Of a stretch of 60,000 bases of DNA, positions 11,675 to 24,669 are shown in pieces (positions within the stretch are counted from its first letter, which is position 1; each line of letters begins with the position of its first letter). The position numbers and the translations under genes are program-made. The notes beneath the pieces were generated by a model that was given only the letters and a program-made list of their open reading frames with translations, was not told the DNA's origin and made no database searches. This DNA is from Membranipora membranacea (Eukaryota > Bryozoa > Gymnolaemata > Cheilostomatida > Membraniporidae). The stretch lies in contig OU612072.1 in the NCBI GenBank assembly GCA_914767715.1, positions 5,644,001-5,704,000 of the forward strand, in the 5' to 3' direction.

Positions 11675-14600
11675 TGGATAGCTATAGATAGTATCTTAGT
11701 ATCTATAGTATCTTTTATATAATAGCTAATTCTGATTAAACCCAACATAAACATTTAGTACAAACCCATACATCATACAGGGCACACAATAGAGCTGTTG
11801 TGGTTATGTGCTTTTTATGTACTCTAACCAAGGAGTAAAAGACTCCTTGCTCTAACCACTGTCTCCCCAAAACATTCACACATAATCCAGGATCAACTTA
11901 TGATTCATAGTGATAGTGACTGTTAGTAGTGTTACTAAGTATAACCTCTGTAGGCCTATTTTCTACCTGAGTCCTAGCTAGCTTGTTTGTACTTGGAGTT
12001 ACATAGACTGGAATTTGGAAGCACCTTGTGCATACTTTCTAGGCAGGTGTATGATTTTGGATCGCCTACTAGGACCTAGAAATAACTTGTCAATCTGCTG
12101 TACTTTCCAAGACCTATCAAAACTCAAGAAGTAGCTTACACTCTGTAATTCAGCACAAAAAGTTTGTCTGTTAGTGCGCAAACCGAGCTGCTCACATACT
12201 ATTGATTAGACAAGTTGTTTCATATTCTCGCTTGAGAATTTGAAAGCTAGATCTAATTTTTTCTGTACCACACAGTTCACCTCATACCATGGACATAATT
12301 GATTTCAGCTGTCATTAATCAGGCTGTGATCATAGATATCTGCAGAAACAAAGAATCCCAATTAAATGCGTCAAATTGAGAGTGTTATGAATGACAATAG
12401 TTTTGAATAAGTCATAATATTAAATTTGCCATCTGGAGTTTTGAATCTGTCATAAATATTGAGTCCGCCATACTGAGCTTGGAGTACATCATGATTAATT
12501 AATTCACCCAAGCTCGCGATCTTCTTTCTCTCTATTATCACTTTCAACCCAACTGATTGTTCCATCATTTATTGATAGAGAGCAGTTAGTTTTGCTGGTT
12601 TGGAGGTGCCTCAATATTTCTAGCCGACGTGAGTTAAGCTTAACTTATGAGGTAGGGTAAATGTTGGCTGGTCATAAACAACGATTCGTAATGGAAACCT
12701 TTCCTCATGAGTATTTTGTACTCCTCTAGGGGAGTTTCATACCATGTGTGTCAAGGAGTGCAGCTCTCCTTTTGACTGGTTCACATCTTGAACATCTGTG
12801 GTAAACAGAGTTCTTCATCTTCGTGCTTGTTATATGTTTGAGGCAAATGGTAATATAAAAATAAGCTGTTGCCAGCGTTTTAGTGTAGAGGTTGGTAATT
12901 GAATTGAACATTGTGAGTAACAAATTTTTTTGGTAGTAATAAAAATGGGGACTGATCGCAGCCTTTTTGTTATTACTGCTATCATCATTATTGTGATAGC
13001 CGATTCTCATTCTGGTGATCCTCCTCGCTCGCTGATTGTTATATGATAGTGTTGTCATTGATTACTGTAAGTTGTCATTTTGCTTAGTGAACTGCTCAAA
13101 AGCATTGGTCTAGCAATGCCAGGCCCACCACATATTAGGTTGTTGATGGTTGTTACATGCTATTTTTAGTCAATGCTCATGGTTGTTTGAAGCAAAATTT
13201 TCTGTTTGTCTGGTTCTATGCGAAAGTGACCACACCCGTACGTCTGCTGAGTAAACATTAATAGGGTGACTTAGTGATCATTTGAAGAAAAATAAAGCTG
13301 TGTATAGTCATGTAATCACTAAATATTGAGGTGTCCTCTAGCCTGGGGTTCAAATGTTGATTTATAAACGATAGCCAGAGTAACCAGCAGACTGAAAAAG
13401 TCCAGTAAAATCGTTGAATAGTTGAAATAGAACCACCATGTATAATAAATGTTCTCACCTAGGCTAGTTCCTACAGGGAATGAGACATACCTGCGACTAA
13501 AAATACTTGTCTTGCTCTTGCAGACTAGTTTTACCAATGCACGATTCATCGACTCGCTTTAAGACATCAGCTATGTGAGAGCTTACAGGTTTTCTTTCAA
13601 ATAGATACCATTTAATGGCAACTATATCATTTCTTCTCAACATTATTAATGTACAGTTCCAATGGAGTCCGTATAGATCAACACAATTAAGATTTTAAAA
13701 TTGATCGATCAAGGTTGTAGATTAGAACACTGAAGCTGAGAACTTTCTATAGTAGTGGAAATAGGGAGCGCTTGACTCACGTTGCGTCTCTTCAGTTTCA
13801 ATCATAGACCTACTAATAATAATTATTAGTAGGTCTATGGTTTCAATAGACATTACCAAGGAAACTAAAAGTTGTCTCGTCTAAAAGCAAGAGAGGACAA
13901 CTCCCCGCTTTTGCATTTCTCTGTTACAATGACCAATAAGCCTACATACATATGTGATATTCTGTACAGATTGAAAAAGTGTTTAATATTTTCAAGTTTC
14001 AGATGGCTATGTTATTGGTCCAACTCACGAGGGCTTGAAGGTCAGAATACCTCTGCCATGCACTTACTCTAAACTTTGATACATGATATACCTCTAAAAT
14101 CTGCTAAAATGTCATTTCGACCAATAATGTTCGACCTTCTCAGAAGAGCTCAGTTCCTTTCAGTATGAGGATTACTTCATTATGACTAATTTTACAAATC
14201 TTGATTTCGACCTCACTTTAGAGATTGTTTCCGCCAACTATTCTCATCTACTTTCAAAGCTTGCAGCCTGGTTTGTGTTCTCCCCTATCAAACTCTGTAC
14301 AAAAGTATTATGTTTCCTTGTGTCATGATATTTTTTCTGCATTTTTTCTTTGCTTATATTTATCAACCAAATACCATAAGCCTGATTTGTTTTCTTATCA
14401 CTGTCTCTTTAAAAAGACAAATACAAAATATGATATTCGTATCATTGAAGAGCATCTATGCTTACACTAGGAAACTTTTGTATAAGGCCTTGTATTTATG
14501 AAATGGCATGAAAATTTACCATACCTGTGAGAAATATTTTTTCTGGTAGAGTATATGTAGCATCTTCTCTGACAAATATATTTTTGAACAGTATTACGGA

Positions 14601-14744
14601 CAGAATAGTAATTTGTTTTGTTCATGTCTAGTCCTTAAATTGCCTCATTTTGATCACTTGAACTTCCAGCATATTGCGCTGCCATTCACCTGCTCTATTT
14701 TCCAGTCAATTTGAGAAGGCCTCTGAAATTTCAATTTTTCTGTT
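11675..14744. other. Intergenic, no gene recognised
   Basis: AT-rich sequence with only short shadow frames and no recognisable domain. It contains one near-perfect palindrome at 13803-13839. Confidence 0.5.
13803..13839. repeat. 37-bp palindrome
   Basis: Arms CATAGACCTACTAATAAT and ATTATTAGTAGGTCTATG are 18 bp each around one central A. It could be a cruciform or the remnant of a MITE centre. Confidence 0.7.
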
Positions 14745-15389
14745 TATTGTTAATCCCATAAACATATAGATACTCTAGACTGGAAACTATTGGCTATTTG
14801 ATACAGGCTCGGTGTCCTCTCTAATTCAGTGACGCGACATTACTGTGCTATTCACTTTTTCTCTGTAGTGCATAGGTCAGAATAGGAGTTATCTCCACCT
14901 AAATGTAATGTGTGAATATAAGACCTTCTTATTTCAAAATATGACCACTACAACTGGGTATAACCAGCGAATTTTATAGAACATATAGTAATAAAGTATA
15001 AAATGTGATCAGTATATCGTGCCATCAAATATTGCGTGTGCCATAACAACATATGCTATAGCATGTTTCTGGTCTTAACATTTGTTAAAAAATGGTGCGT
15101 CAATAACACTAGTTTGTTCCCTCAGAGGACGGTGGTGGTGGAGGGATATTTAAAAAGCTGTGTATCAAATCAGTTTGTACCTATGTATAGTCTATATTGA
15201 GCCAAGATCTACAAAGTTGTCCTAGGACCTAAGTCTACAACATGAGTGCGGCTTCGTCTGATTCAAATTTTCTAAGGTAGGAAAGGCGGAAGATTTTTTT
15301 TCTGTCTGCGACTTCCTAATGTATTAAACAGAAAACGTTAGATTCCAGCTGCTGGTACTCAGAATTTGTAATTCGCACAATTTGCAGGG

Positions 15390-15660
15390 AGTAGGAGGTG
15401 GCTCAGTTGGTTAGAGTGCTGGACTTCAACACGCAAGTGTTGAAGGTCGTCGGTTCGAATCCCACTGCAGTCCATCTTCTACTGGGGATTGGTTGGTCCC
15501 CCAGGTGTGCTCCGACCTGCCTGCAAACAGAGAGCGAATTGGCGCAGATATTGCGGCCTCGCCATTAAGGCAATGAAATTTCGCCGCCCATGCCTCGGGA
15601 TGGGTGAGTGATAAGACATTGGATTATTTTAATCAACCCTATACCCATATCCAAAATACC
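15390..15660 (+). repeat. tRNA-derived SINE
   Basis: The head contains GTGGCTCAGTTGGTTAGAG (A box) and GTCGGTTCGAATCCCACTG (B box), followed by a conserved-looking GC-richer body to about 15600 and an AT-rich tail. It matches a Pol III SINE layout, not a standalone tRNA. Confidence 0.65.
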
Positions 15661-15818
15661 CTATAGGATATAAATAGTCACTGATTTAAATTTAGCGACC
15701 AAGAATAGGAAAACTTACTAGTGAATCATTAATGGATATCCATTTTGTAAATCCACAATGTATAATATCATTGGTACCTATTAGGATACAAGCTGTCACA
15801 GGATTATATCGAAAATTA

Positions 15819-16772
15819 GGTCATCTGGGGGGTTCAATAACAATCCAGATGTAGTGCAGTTCACTGCCGCCCTGAAGAGGCTTCTGATCAAGCAGGAAAT
15901 AACCCCATCTAGCAATGCCAACTGTCTCGACTTGAGCAGTGACTCCTAGCTGCTTCTCAGAAAGAAAAAAAGAACTAAATCAACCGAAGGCGAGCTTCAA
16001 CTAGATTCAAGTGACCTAAAGATCAAGGTTGAGCTATCGAAACCTGTCACAGAGATTGTTGAGTACATTGGTAAGTGAGCATAACTAAACAGTGCAAATG
16101 CTGCAATTTTACACGGTCTTAGTACCCTTGAAGATCTTAGCTTTTCAACTTATCTACAAAAATGCTGAGTCTTGATGATCTAGAAAGAAAATTGTCCCAG
16201 TTTCTAAATGTTTGTTCTTTTGGATTGGAAGGCAAAGGCATGATATAATGAAAACATTATAAAGTAACAAATCAATTAGCCAGTTGTACACATAAATACA
16301 TATTTAAATACATCAAATATATACTATTAATTACTCAATGCGCACATCTTTCTCTGATAGGAGGTTTCATAACCAGAACGATGCAACTAAGCTGTAGCCT
16401 CTGTGTCGAGGATGTGGCCAAAGCGAGGGAAGGTGACATGCCGACACTAATCAAACTTAAGAATCGTGGTGGACTCAAAACCCCTTCCAAAGCAGTTTTA
16501 GAGTGTGTCTTTTGTCAGAGAGAGTAATCAGATCATTGCTTAAAATAGGTTTGGGTCCTAAATTCCCAGAACTGGCTGCACAGTCTATCAAAGATTATAG
16601 AGTCAGGCCATCTCTCATTATTCAGTTTTGCTGAGCATGCAAGCAGCGTTGTGAGGGAAATAATCAATCGTTATGTAAGGATCCGCGCTCATCATGAGGC
16701 CGTTTTGAAAACGGATGCAAACACTCTAATTCGGTCCAAAATGACCCGCCTCCCTATATTCAGCCATGTCTG
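15819..16772 (+). pseudogene. P/THAP9-like transposase, C-terminal relic
   Basis: The first piece (about 15819-16068) reads GGFNNNPDVVQFTAALKRLL, has an in-frame stop, and resumes to a GT donor. A second piece after an acceptor near 16360 reads GGFITRTMQLSCSLC, then KLKNRGGLKTPSKAV, and stops. After frame changes, EIINRYVRIRAHHEAV and IRSKMTRLPIF end at 16772. This order (GGxNxNP, GG-I with Cys pair, K-x-RGGL-PS, RY-x-R, iR-k-T-L) is that of the C-terminal region of P-element/THAP9 transposases. Several stops show it is dead. Confidence 0.65.
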
Positions 16773-17969
16773 ATAAGAAATGTCTTGGTAAATATACAGC
16801 TACTAAATTATCAATTCATTTGGCCAGTCTGAGCCACTTTTATTTTCTCTACAGCATGCACATTTAACTCAATATTTATGTGATTGATTGGGCTAGTCTG
16901 AGCCATTTTTTGAATCGAAAAGAATCTTGCTTAATTTTTGAAGGTCTTTAACTTAACAAGAGTTTTTTTTCGGATTGATTGGGCCAGTCTGGGCTGCATT
17001 TAAATCATCCATGATAATAGTTCAATTTCTTATCCCTATCAATATTTTATTCATGTCCTGTCACAAGCCAGCGGATTATTCCCACAAGGTGAGTTAAATT
17101 GTGGTATTTTATCAAATCTTATTTCCTCTGCGATGAAGAGACCTGTTGTTCTGCCAGTTAATTTTCTTCAAAAATATAGTCTCAATACCCGCCAAATGTT
17201 GGGGAAACATTAGACATCCAGGTCATATGTGAGATTATAAACACTCAACGTTATTGAAAGATTCCATGGCTTATAATTTGTTGATTTTTACACAGATTGA
17301 TACATGTGTATCAGGGAGGGACGTGTAGGAATACCATGTCAATCTTAGACCAAAATTTCTAGCTTATGCTTGTTTAAAGTCTCAGTAAGATTGATTTAGG
17401 AGTAGCTAATCTTCAAAAAGATTATCATGCAAAATCACTGAATTGATATGAAGAGCAAAGACTCAGAGTCAGATTTTAAGCCTTTAGTTGACAAAATACA
17501 TTTGACATTAAACCATACTCAAGGACCATCAGTATTATCCATCTTACGGTTACATGTCTGACAGTTGGAAAGATCAGATGCAGTTAATTCAGTGAAAATG
17601 CTGAGCAAAACCTTAAATTTACAAATAGTCGATGCACCATTTTCATACAAATTCTTCAGGCCAGAAACAGCTATAATGTAAGTTGTTATTGTACGGACAA
17701 TATTTGATTGCACGATATACTGATCAAATTTTATACTTAATTACTATATGTTCTATAAAATTCGCAGGTTATACCCAGTTGTAGTGGTCATAATTAGAAA
17801 TAAGAAGGTCTTATATTCACACATTATATTTATGTGGAGATAACTCCTATTCTGGCCTATGCGCTACAGTGAAAAAGTGAATAGCGCAGTAACGTCGCTT
17901 CACTGAATTAGAGAGGACGCTCTAAGCCTGTAGTTTCCAGTCTGGAATATTTATTTGTTTATGGTTAAT

Positions 17970-20439
17970 CTTTATATTCTTCTGTTCTTTTATTTTCTTG
18001 GATTAATTTTTCCTGGGTAGATTTCATTTTTGAGGAGTTTCCAAATAATGGCAGATTTATGTTGATAAAAGAGTTTGGACAATCTCATAATTTAGCATGG
18101 TCCTCTACATACAGTCTCGCACACTTTTTTTTGTTGTTTTCCAGTATTTTTATAGAGTATTATTTCTAAAAATTACTGCATAGATAAATTACATTTGAAA
18201 TAAAGAAAAGTGTAAAAATAAAAATTACATGTAGGTTGAATGCAATAAAAATATATAATAAGCTAAGAGGTTTCCATATAGGCTGTGGCTAGAGTGTACA
18301 CTGACCAACTGTAAAGTCTACAGGTAAAATGCACTGCACACCAAAGGAACATAGCACCTGTATTTCCACAGAGATGAAACCAGGCCTGCGAGAATGTTAT
18401 CCTTAGAAAACATCCAACATCCTTATGATTTTGAATTGAACAGTTACAACCCAATTGTTGCTGGCCACTTATTTGAATCTAAAATCATTATTTTGAGTGT
18501 TGTAAATGGTTTTAGATTCCAACTCCAACTCAGTAAGAAATGTTTTAATAGGTTTTTTTTTAAAGAACTGCAGAATTCAAACAACATTTGGATATAAGTA
18601 CAATTCCTAGGTTTATATAAAAATGATGTGGTATGTAATCTGTAATCTTGGTCTCTGCTCAGAGTACGTAGCACATGTCGTTTTCGTCATAATCTGTGTA
18701 TTTGGCATAGCCCAAGAATAAATTCGGGAAGGTGAATGCGGGTTAAAATAACAGTCTATCATATTTTGTTATAGACATAAAAGTGGGCTTCCCTCAATAT
18801 AGTGAACTTTGTATTAGGTTTATTTTATTTTTTATTTTAGACAAGTTTTCGGCAGAGTTCTCTATAATTTTCCTTAAAAGTTATATTAGGGTTTATGTAT
18901 GTTAACATCGCAAAGCCCAAAGACAGATAATAAAAGGCGCCTATGGGAAGAGATACAGCGGTTAGAAAATATTGACCTTCTACTCCTGGGCCCTAGCGCC
19001 AAACCTAGGGCTCATAGGTCCAAATGGCTCATTTTAAAATATTGGTGGCTCATTTCCTTTTTTCATACTTTTGTGGTTAAGCTGCGCGAAACTGACATGT
19101 GCGTCATCATTTATCACCAATGTACATATACATCTATAACTAAAACATGTGAGCTATTCTTCCGCGCCATGGCTGTCTCAAAACCTTTTGGCCAAAATTA
19201 AACATGCAGCCTCTTAACGTTACTTGTTATAAATTGACTACAAATGGTGTTCGGCCTTACAGATGGGTTCATCTATAACCCATCTGAATTTGCTAACAGT
19301 GAAAATTCAATGTTAGCAAATTCATGGCACTGTGGTGGTCAATAAAATTAGAATTTCATCAAGAAATTCCCCCACAACCCAAAACCGATTATTACTAAAC
19401 TAATATTTAATCTATTCGTGGGGAATATAGCACTGTTACATCTTGGTTGACTGGTAACCTCCTACTTCATCTCTGTAGGCAGATAAGTGAAGGACTGGTA
19501 GCTACCTCCTACAACTCCCTTGTGTTCTTTTCTTTTTGACATTTTGAATCTTTTTTACTGTCCATTCTCTTTCCACACTCCATAACATTTTCATTGATAT
19601 TATTTTCAATTCAAAGTATCAATAACTGTGTGATATGATGTTAAACTTCTCTCAAAAAGGGCCTTAAAACTGTAACTGTGTTTTGAAAATCTTCCCATAC
19701 CCCTACTACAGCATATCTCCCGCACCCACCCTGCCTGGTCCAACCACTTCAAAACCTATTCATACAGCAGTGTCACCAATTATTAATCGCTGTTCAATGC
19801 ATGTATTTCATGTTATTTTATCAAAATACATTTCGCAGATTTTTGGTTATTTGATTACCTTTATCATCATCATCATCATCAAATTTTTACTGTTTAGTTT
19901 GTCACAAGCAGATGCCTTAATTTGGCGTTGATAACCTCATATCCCCCAGCGGGAGGCTGCTCTGGCACCCCTTCCACACCCTCAGCGCACATACATACCA
20001 TGCACATCAGGCCCTCGGCCCCTTTATCACGCCAGGCAAAGCTCTTTAAACATGAAAAAAATTCAAATTTGGTTCTTCAAATGATAAAGATTGGGCACAC
20101 GTTGGTAAGCTTCCGAGCTACTGATGGCAAAAAGCTCATCAAAACTTTTATTGAATGAAGCCGAATCATTTTATTAAAGAAAATGAGGCCAAAAACACTG
20201 TTATTAGCAAAGATGATGACTGAGCCAATTTAAATTTAAAAAAAAGGTAGTATTTATTCTTAGCCATATAGTTTATCATAGCTTTTGGTTTAAAATTACA
20301 TACAGTGGTGAGCTAAAGTGGCTCCTTTAGTCAGGACATGATGCAAGTGATATTTTAAATTTGATGATATAATTTGAAATTTCAAGCAACCATTCGAGAC
20401 AGTTAAATGTTTGAGTCAAAATTTTAGCTAGTTTTCTCT
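17970..20439. other. Intergenic, no gene recognised
   Basis: AT-rich sequence with only short unrecognised frames. Two small adjacent stem-loops lie at 19262-19325 (ATGGGTT/AACCCAT and GAATTTGCTAACA with its complement). Confidence 0.5.
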
Positions 20440-20885
20440 GAAGTGACCTCTAAATGGCACACAAACCATCTTTGAAATGTAAAGCTAACATATCATGATC
20501 ACCACAGACCATCAAAGGCAGAATGTTTTCCGTAAACATTACATGACATCAAACATGCTGTTGGAAGGACCATTATTGTGGCCACACAACCCGTTTTTGG
20601 AAGTTCTCACATACGAAGTCGCTTTCATGAAGCATAGTATATACAGTACCAGTTTTCCTCTATTTTTAAATTCTTTTTGAGCATTCGGTAGTGAGCAATT
20701 CAGGAAAACCTGTTATGCAGTGCCAAAGTCTGTTGGCATATCCTGTATGTATTATGCTTCATCGAAGCGGCTTCGTATGTGAGAATTTACAAATAAAAAT
20801 TGATGGTCTGTGCTGATCTTGATACATTAGCTGTATTGCTGAAAAATAGGTTGTGCGTCAAATACACATCACTCTAGAGGAAATT
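20440..20885. mobile_element. Hairpin MITE
   Basis: The block with GACCATCAA and TTCTCACATACGAAG (20484-20630) returns inverted at 20735-20832 (CTTCGTATGTGAGAA, TTGATGGTCTG). Weaker pairing extends outward to CCTCTA at 20448 and TAGAGG near 20880. No coding capacity. Confidence 0.6.
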
Positions 20886-21824
20886 ACTAATTTGATCTGT
20901 CTCATATTGTTGCATGAAATTTCACATTGTATCATATAATTTAAAAAAAATCGCACACATTATAACATGACGTAAGAAAAGTCACTTCAGGCTCATCGTA
21001 TATCATCTAAATGTAAGATTATGATGAAATATATCGCTTCTCACACTGTATGTTTTGTTATGTTAGGCTCTAACCAACTAAGTTACCTCATACCTATGAA
21101 GTGTTCTATGAAAGATCTGTTTTATAGTCTGACAGACCAATTTGTTTCTTTGACAATTTAGAAAATAAGTTGAAAATTTTTTTAAATACTTTAAATACGA
21201 AGACAAATATACAAATAAGACAGCCGTACAGCATATTCAACTTTTTATGTTTTAATACATTCTTGTACTGACTGACTGAAAATTACAAATCAAAACACAA
21301 GAAATGGAAATATATTTCAGTCGCATCAATGCAAAAAGAACAACCGGAAGATTTTAACGATTCGTTGAAACAAAATTGTGTTTTAACACTAAACAGTTTG
21401 GGGCTCCCTGCACCGAATAACAGAAAACCAACAAGTTGGTTAGTTGTCTTCACTTTTCAAACTTGCAGGAATATATAGTCAAACCATTCCTCTCTCCAAT
21501 GCAAAAGTTCATTTGGATTCATCATGACTAATTTGACATCCACTTGGTGTGCACCAAACTGTGCCATCTTCTCCATAATTGTTCATCAAGTGACCTTGAG
21601 CTTGTGCATATAGCTAGGATGCAATAAGCTCTATTATAAGTCCAGGTTTGATATCTGTTTTATTATTGGTCACTTATCAAAAACATGACATTTCATTGGC
21701 CACTGACAATTTAAACTTGGAGCCAATTGATTTAAGCAGGAGAAGATAATATTGAGTTCGGTTTTTTCTGGGTTCGTAGTTCGTGAGTTTGTGACAGGCA
21801 GGAGTTAAAGAAATTTCAACGTGT
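20886..21824. other. Intergenic, no gene recognised
   Basis: AT-rich sequence without coding signal. Its right end may be non-coding sequence of the truncated non-LTR element that follows. Confidence 0.4.
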
Positions 21825-22067
21825 ATGAGGAAGAGAAGCCTGCAGTGGTATGGTCATGTTTGCCGGAGAGAGGAGGAGGAAGATACCCGCCAGGTCACCA
21901 ATCTAGTGGTCGGCGGTAAAAGGAGGAGAGGAAGACCCCGGCAGAGATGGAAAGACACCATAAAGTCAGACATGAGCCGTTGGGGTCTGGAGCAGGAGGA
22001 TGTAAACAACAGGGTCAGATGGCATTCGCTTATTGAACTTGGTGCTAGCAGAACGGCTACACGCTAA
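21825..22067 (+). pseudogene. Non-LTR retrotransposon pol, C-terminal tail
   Basis: The 80-residue frame reads SLQWYGHVCRREEE, GKRRRGRPRQRWKDT and RVRWHSLIELGA. The RLxWYGHV...RRGRPxxRWxD signature is the extreme C-terminus of many non-LTR reverse transcriptase ORFs. The fragment at 47434 ends in the same words, and both are followed by GGCTA(C/G)GTGAGAAA, so they belong to one family. The rest of the ORF is missing: a 5'-truncated copy. Confidence 0.8.
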
Positions 22068-22169
22068 GGATACAGCCGGCTACGTGAGAAAGGTGAGAAA
22101 AAACAAGTCAGAATTTTCCCTGCTTTACCTGTTTTTTTGGATAACTTAATCTCTTAATTCTTCTTAATT

Positions 22170-22212
22170 TCTCTCTCTCCCTCTCCCTCTCCCTCTCCTT
22201 CCGCCTCCCCCT
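22170..22212. repeat. CT-rich simple repeat
   Basis: TCTCTC and CTCCCT repeats form a polypyrimidine tract between the non-LTR tail and the dispersed repeat. Confidence 0.8.
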
Positions 22213-22214
22213 CC

Positions 22215-22700
22215 CCGGTACTAAAAACGATAACTCCGACATCCCAAGATTAAGTTCAAGTAAAAACAATAATGACGCTATGATAAAATGTACTTTACAT
22301 TATTTCTGTGTAGTAAGGTAAAGAAACTTGGCTCCAAGGCCCTGTAAAATGCCAGTAAAATATAGATAATATTATTCCGATCACATTGTCGTGTATTTAC
22401 AGCAGAAATATAAGATTCTACTCAGATCAGAGAGAATGCTGCTTGTCGGTTGGAACTCTCAAGCAAAACTGTTGATCAAAACAAGGGCATAGAATATTAA
22501 AGATGATTCATGCCCAAAATGGGAATAAAAGACATAAATGTGTACCGCTGTCGGTAATATTTGTCAACCAAATAGTGAACAAAAACAAGTTAATTGGATA
22601 AAAAGTAACATGGTTATGTGAACTATGAGTGCTAAGTAATAAAATTGCATTCTGATGGCCACTGCTGTATGTTTTGTCAATCAAGTGGTCTCATCCCAAT
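22215..22700. repeat. Dispersed ~485-bp repeat, copy 1
   Basis: Starts CCGGTACTAAAAACG and ends GGTCTCATCCCAAT. A second copy in the same orientation with few differences is at 41184-41667. No coding potential, no obvious terminal inverted repeat, and no TG...CA ends, so it does not look like an LTR. Confidence 0.75.
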
Positions 22701-23075
22701 ACAGCGGAGGGAGCAGAATATTTTTTTTTAATAATATTTAATAGGATATCATATTATAATTAACCCACCTAATAAGAATAATATATTGCTACACTTAATC
22801 TAGCTTGAACAAGGTCCTTAGTACAACCAGGTTGAAAACCAGCACAAACATTAAAGGATTAGACTGATCGTGTATGGTGAAGAATGGAAAGGATATTTTG
22901 TAGTGACATGACAATGCGATGATAGGTATGCAGGTAAATCATGCCGCGATTAGTATGAGACTATAATGACTTGATTAGTATATTGATTGAGGATATCTGC
23001 ATGATATGATAGCTTGCGGTGCAAACGTTTAGTGAGGGAACACTTCTAATTACTTATCTACCGGTACTAGTAGGG
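22701..23075. other. Probable 3' untranslated region of the BEL/Pao element
   Basis: AT-rich sequence downstream of the integrase stop on the minus strand. I could not find a matching repeat near 28.6-29.4 kb, so LTRs are not demonstrated. Confidence 0.35.
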
Positions 23076-24311
23076 CTAGTCGGTGACATCAGGTGCCCCA
23101 CTATATGTGTGCACATTCTCCCTAGTCTTAAAGTTCTTATATCTGAGACTTACTCTACGTACTATACCTTTCTCATCTGGATATACCTCCTGAACCTGTG
23201 CAATATGGTATTGTGAACTAAGAGAGTTACTATCACACACCAGTAAAACATAACCTACCTGTAAGTTTGGTTTGGTTTTCTGCCACTTTGACTGTGTGAC
23301 TAGGGATGGGGCATACAGCTCCTTCCATTTCTCCCAGAACTTTTGTGTGATGGAACTTACCAGCTCATACCGAGCCTGTGTTGAGTCTGTTCCATGGTGG
23401 CGATCTATCACGGTATCTGCGGTTGCTCTTCCTAGGAGTAGCATATTGGGGGTGAGTACATTTATGTCTGAGTCCTGACTTGGGAAAACTCCCAGTGGTC
23501 TCTCGTTCATCATATTGGCGACATCATAACAGATTGTCATGAATTCGCAGGGAGATACTCTCTTCTCACCCATACATAATTTAAAGCCTCGCTTGGCGGA
23601 TTTCCAGGGACTGTCGGCTGGGCCGAAGTGCCACTTCGTACCTGATGTAGCACTTGTTTTGTTGATCCTTGCCTTGTCTATTGACTTCCACATAGTTTTT
23701 AGTTCCTTGTTGGCTGCGATAACTTGCGATTCTGGGTCTGAATATATGTGTGATGGCCATCCACGTATACTTACAAAGCGCTTCAGACTTAGTAGGAAAG
23801 ATCCGGTATCATATCCAAAACATCCTTCGATGTGAACTGCCCAAGATCCCAAGTCCGTGAGAATTACTCGATACGCCTTCCCTGTAGTCCGTTTTTGTAC
23901 TTCCCCTCTTACAAAAAACGGCCCGAAGAAGTCTACCATCACATTCGTAAGGGGTGGAGAAAGTTTGAGTCTGGCCATAGGAAGTTGTCCCATTCTCTGA
24001 TTAAGCAGTGTCGGTGCTCTTCTCTTGCAGAGCTGGCATGAGACAACTGTAGATTTTATGGCTTTAGCTCCCTGAGACACCCAATAGTGCTGTCTGAACC
24101 AAGCTAATGAGGCGTCACGTCCTCGGTGGCCACTCTTGCAGTGTGCTTCTTTCATAAGTAGCCGAGTGTATGCATGATTCAATGGCAACAATGCCTGCGG
24201 CTTGTCTATTTGTGAAGCCATTGGGTTATACCTCTCCATTCTTTCACCTATTACCCATATGCCATATTCTGTCTCCGTCGGCTTTAGCTTGTTATATCTC
24301 TTTCCTTTCAA
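23076..24311 (-). pseudogene. BEL/Pao integrase
   Basis: The zinc-binding part reads HCKSGHRGRDA and CQLCKRR (HHCC). The core has VDFFGPF (first Asp) and IYSDPESQVI (second Asp). At the third catalytic position, PADSPWKSAKRGFKL is about nine residues shorter than expected and lacks the catalytic Glu. NMMNERPLG, MLLLGR and WKELY follow, then a C-terminal domain. The frame continues upstream, through an in-frame stop, to the linker at 24.3-24.65 kb. Confidence 0.85.
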
Positions 24312-24669
24312 GTCATCGGCCTACTCTCTCTGGACTTGCTTAAGGAGATACATTTTAGCAGCCTCTAGATCGCCGACTGTGACTGCTGTGCTGCCACCTC
24401 TAAAAGACTTTCTTCTCACTACTGAGTAAACCTTCGCCAGAGTCCATTGTAACTTCTCGGCGGAAGAAAATCGCTGAGGATCTATCAATGGAGAAGACTT
24501 AACTCTGCTATGGTGTGTTTGTAGAATCCTCTTCTCTCCAGGCAGCTGCTGTTGTAGATTATCAAGCTGACTCTGCTTCTTGAGTGGCCATTTTGATTCA
24601 GGGCGGTAAAGAAACTCTGGTCAATTAAACCAATCAGATTTGGGTGCCAAGTCAGACGGGGTTCTGCCT

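Larger units (their letters stand above)
14750..17968. mobile_element. P/THAP9-like transposon relic with ~280-bp inverted repeats
   Basis: Sequence 14750-15033 returns inverted at about 17697-17968 with modest divergence; for example, the block containing GGAGTTATCTCCAC matches its inverted copy. Between the repeats lie the C-terminal transposase relic on the plus strand (15819-16772) and a tRNA-derived SINE (15390-15660). The N-terminal and catalytic part is absent, so it is an internally deleted, dead copy. Confidence 0.65.

Noticed and set aside
12726-13058. 110-residue minus-strand frame as a gene
   Set aside because: Low-complexity and Asn/Tyr-rich from AT-rich sequence, no domain, no supporting splice structure.
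15390-15475. Functional tRNA gene
   Set aside because: Same reason: Pol III boxes with a SINE body and poor cloverleaf closure.
18899-19201. 100-residue plus-strand frame as a gene
   Set aside because: No recognisable domain, splice context or homologous counterpart; likely chance.
22215-22700. LTR of the BEL/Pao element
   Set aside because: No TG...CA ends, and the second copy is at 41.2 kb rather than at the 5' end of the element near 28.6-29.1 kb.
23272-24429. Several plus-strand frames
   Set aside because: Shadows of the minus-strand integrase.
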